Source: JARRRL01 sp037380725 (GTDB lineage Bacteria > Pseudomonadota > Gammaproteobacteria > Pseudomonadales > JANQJO01). From it: DNA of 9,426 nt. The position numbers were made by a program, and so were the translations under genes. Where the stretch lies: positions 1-9,426 of the forward strand of contig JARRRL010000172.1 of NCBI GenBank assembly GCA_037380725.1. The letters are read 5' to 3'. The notes beneath the pieces were generated by a model. That model was not told where the DNA came from and ran no database searches. It saw only the letters and a list, made by a program, of their open reading frames with translations. Shown here piece after piece: positions 7,393 to 9,426 of the stretch; within the stretch, counting starts at the first letter, position 1; each line of letters starts with the position of its first letter.

Positions 7393-7414
7393 GTGCACTG
7401 TTAATACAGTGCAC
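7393..7414. promoter_or_regulatory. Perfect 9-bp inverted repeat upstream of rpmJ
   Basis: Arms GTGCACTGT and ACAGTGCAC enclose a four-base loop and end 19 bases before the rpmJ start. No U-run follows on the minus strand, so it is not an obvious terminator. It could be an mRNA hairpin controlling rpmJ translation or processing after secY, or an operator. Confidence 0.5.
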
Positions 7415-7532
7415 AATTCATTCAATTGTTTTAATGGGCAATACGCTACCACTCAACATAAACTCCACTGGCCAGGAACTAGATGGCCCTATCTCCTTTT
7501 GCAACAGCAACAGTCCGTCCCCTTGTGGTGAG

Positions 7533-8852
7533 CTATCGGCCATAGCTGCTCAAGTTCGCTTTCTTAAGCAAGGATTCATATTGGTGGCTGTACAAATGAC
7601 TTTGAATTTGCGCCATAAAATCCATAACCACAACAACAACAATCAGTAACGACGTACCCCCCAAGTAGAAAGGCACATTGAGCGCTACCTGAAGCAATTG
7701 CGGCAGTAAACACACAAGTGTGATATAGATCGAACCACACAAGGTCAAACGACCAAGAACACTATCAATATACTTCGCGGATTGCTCTCCTGGTCGAATG
7801 CCAGGAATAAACGCACCACTCTTTTTAAGGTTATCAGCCACCTCTCGGGGGTTAAACACCAAGGCCGTATAAAAGAAACAGAAAAACACAATACCAACTG
7901 AAAACAAGACAATGTACAGTGGCTGACCTGGACCAAGCGCTAAAGACATCTCTTGTAACCAGGCCCACTCCTTAGCGTTGCCGACCCATTGCCCAATACT
8001 TGCTGGAAATAACAAAATACTGGTAGCAAAGATGGGCGGAATCACACCAGCCATATTCACTTTGAGCGGTAAATGGCTCTGCTGTCCTGCGTACATACGC
8101 CGACCTTTCTGCTGCTTCGCATAGTTCACTGTTATGCGACGCTGACCACGCTCCATAAAAACCACAAAATAGACAACTGCTATAGCGATTACAAAAACTG
8201 ACACCATTCCCAGAACATTGATGTCCCCTTGTCGAGCGGATTCCAGCGTCTGACCAATTGCTGACGGTAGACCAGCAACGATTCCTGCGAAAATAATCAT
8301 TGATATTCCATTACCAATGCCTCGCTCCGTGACCTGCTCGCCCAGCCACATCAAGAACATCGTTCCAGTGACGAGCGTAATTACAGCTGTGAAAAGTGTG
8401 CTCGGGCCTGGCGCAAAAAACACCCCTTGACTTTGTAAACCAACGGACATACCAGCAGCTTGAATCAGTCCAAGCGCCAAGGTTCCATAGCGCGTGTACT
8501 GAGAAATTTTTCGCCGCCCAGCCTCACCCTCTTTCTTAAGTTGCTCCAGACTAGGACTCACCGCCGTCAGAAGCTGCATAATAATAGAAGCCGATATATA
8601 CGGCATAATACCCAAAGCAAATATACTCATTCTTTCAAGAGCGCCTCCTGAGAACATATTCACCAGAGAGACGATAGTGCCTTCATTTGCCTTAAATAGT
8701 GATGCCAATGCGTTAGGATCAACACCTGGAACCGGAATATGCGCACCAATTCGATAAACGATCAGTGCTAGAAAGAGAAACTTCAAGCGCTGCCATAACT
8801 CCGCCATCCCTTTCTGATCAGGATTTGGTAAGCTGCCTCGAGTTTTCGCCAT
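7533..8852 (-). CDS. secY: SecY, protein translocase channel subunit
   Basis: SecY forms the protein-conducting channel in the inner membrane with SecE and SecG, driven by SecA or the ribosome. At 439 residues it is close to the 443 of E. coli. Ten hydrophobic segments can be placed at about 24-42, 76-98, 121-140, 153-171, 182-201, 212-232, 268-288, 312-333, 370-388 and 396-414. Family marks include YRIGAHIPVPGVDP, the plug region before GGALERMSIFALGIMPYISASI, LGEQVTERGIGNGIS, the cytoplasmic loop MERGQRRITVNYAKQQ, and the RPGEQSAKYID loop that contacts SecA or the ribosome. The start at 8852 matches the family; the ribosome site is only moderate (AGGA about 11 bases upstream). It follows rplO by 117 bases. 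No damage is visible. Confidence 0.98.
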   Translation of the reverse strand: MAKTRGSLPNPDQKGMAELWQRLKFLFLALIVYRIGAHIPVPGVDPNALASLFKANEGTIVSLVNMFSGGALERMSIFALGIMPYISASIIMQLLTAVSPSLEQLKKEGEAGRRKISQYTRYGTLALGLIQAAGMSVGLQSQGVFFAPGPSTLFTAVITLVTGTMFLMWLGEQVTERGIGNGISMIIFAGIVAGLPSAIGQTLESARQGDINVLGMVSVFVIAIAVVYFVVFMERGQRRITVNYAKQQKGRRMYAGQQSHLPLKVNMAGVIPPIFATSILLFPASIGQWVGNAKEWAWLQEMSLALGPGQPLYIVLFSVGIVFFCFFYTALVFNPREVADNLKKSGAFIPGIRPGEQSAKYIDSVLGRLTLCGSIYITLVCLLPQLLQVALNVPFYLGGTSLLIVVVVVMDFMAQIQSHLYSHQYESLLKKANLSSYGR

Positions 8853-8969
8853 ATCCCGTCTATCCTACTTCACTTCCACAATAAGTTTAGGATATCAAAA
8901 GCGCTGAAACTGATTTAAAAGTTCACGCTCATTTCCACCCTTTTCTTCCGAATCACCCGAATCGGAACC

Positions 8970-9416
8970 CTACTCAACAATCACAACTGAGCCACCTGCA
9001 GCTTCAATGGCTGCACGCGCTCCCTTTGAAACACGAATACTGGCATCATTCAGTTTAAATACTTTATCACAAGTACCCGAAAGCATAATTTTCACAAACT
9101 TAGTATTCTTACGAATCAAACCCGCTTTTTTCAGGACATCAAGAGTAATATCTCCGGTCTCAACTCCAGCCAATGCAGACAGAGACAGTTCTTGAGTCGC
9201 CAAAGACACTCGAGAGGTAAAGCCAAATTTTGGCACACGGCGTTGAATAGGCATTTGACCACCTTCAAAACCAGCCTTAACGGTTCCACCCGAACAAGAC
9301 TTTAAACCTTTATGGCCACGGCCCTCTTTTTTGCCAAGACCGCTGCCTATACCACGACCTACTCTATTACTTTTTTTCTTGGCGCCATATTCAGGCGATA
9401 AATCATTCAACTTAAT
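8970..9416 (-). CDS. rplO: Ribosomal protein L15, with an apparent ATT start codon
   Basis: L15 binds 23S rRNA late in large-subunit assembly. The body is normal: GRGIGSGLGKKEGRGHKG, FEGGQMPIQRRVPKFGFTSR, and the ending SKGARAAIEAAGGSVVIVE. The start is odd. Gammaproteobacterial L15 usually begins M-K/R-LN-x-LSP. Here the codons are ATT AAG TTG AAT GAT TTA TCG CCT, so ATT (9414-9416) stands where ATG is expected. GAGG of GAGGAA (9421-9426) lies six bases before it, a good spacing. The alternative is TTG at 9410, two codons in, which is 12 bases from GAGG. No in-frame ATG lies near. Product length is 148 residues from ATT or 146 from TTG. The gene identity is certain; the start is not. Confidence 0.93.
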   Translation of the reverse strand: MKLNDLSPEYGAKKKSNRVGRGIGSGLGKKEGRGHKGLKSCSGGTVKAGFEGGQMPIQRRVPKFGFTSRVSLATQELSLSALAGVETGDITLDVLKKAGLIRKNTKFVKIMLSGTCDKVFKLNDASIRVSKGARAAIEAAGGSVVIVE

Positions 9417-9426
9417 GGGATTCCTC
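9412..9426 (-). CDS. Possible last codons of the gene upstream of rplO (expected rpmD, L30)
   Basis: Reading in from the right edge gives GAG GAA TCC CAT TAA. L30 normally precedes L15 and often ends in Val-Glu-Glu, so these could be its last four codons and stop, overlapping the rplO start. Five codons are too few to confirm. The same ATG-to-ATT change that affects rplO would have created this stop. Confidence 0.25.
   Translation of the reverse strand, partial: EESH
9421..9426 (-). promoter_or_regulatory. Shine-Dalgarno site of rplO
   Basis: GAGGAA at the right edge of the window on the minus strand. Its distance to ATT at 9416 (six bases after GAGG) is better than to TTG at 9410 (twelve bases), so it bears directly on which start is used. 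Confidence 0.6.

Noticed and set aside
7418..7459. A 13-codon minus-strand frame (ATG at 7459) with GGAG close upstream, before the rpmJ hairpin; a possible leader peptide
   Set aside because: GGAG is only three bases from the ATG, the peptide has no run of regulatory codons, and a frame this short is expected by chance.

Overview
The window looks like a chromosomal segment of a gammaproteobacterium. The order rplO, secY, rpmJ, rpsM, rpsK, rpsD, rpoA, rplQ is the end of the spc operon followed by the alpha operon. uvrA lying beyond rplQ in the opposite orientation is the arrangement I recall from Pseudomonas-like genomes. Recalled protein comparisons agree: S4 keeps Cys9 and the PGQHGQRRGR stretch of the pseudomonad type, and S13 and the RpoA C-terminal domain read like pseudomonad proteins.

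Layout, left to right. At 2-1750 (+) is the C-terminal part of uvrA, cut by the window edge and otherwise intact. At 1815-2714 (+) is a complete PhyH-family Fe(II)/2-oxoglutarate dioxygenase of unknown substrate. Convergent with it, 2 bases away, is a family 2 glycosyltransferase (2717-3620, -) whose reading frame is broken at about 3044. Bases 3621-4081 hold no recognisable gene. From 4082 to the right edge everything is on the minus strand and would be transcribed right to left: rplO, secY, rpmJ, a probable promoter and leader, rpsM, rpsK, rpsD, rpoA and rplQ.

Functionally, the right half encodes translation components (L15, L36, S13, S11, S4, L17), the SecY channel and the RNA polymerase alpha subunit. 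The left half carries one DNA repair subunit and two accessory enzymes, one of them dead.

I did not find an undescribed multi-gene system. What stands out is damage and drift in genes that are normally untouchable. rplQ has lost about 50 codons from its middle, with a frame change. rplO has ATT where the initiator ATG is expected. The glycosyltransferase carries a small frame-breaking deletion. Several spacers inside the ribosomal operon look longer than in free-living relatives. Together these suggest a lineage under relaxed selection, such as a host-restricted symbiont, or errors in the assembly. Read mapping across the two deletion points would separate these.
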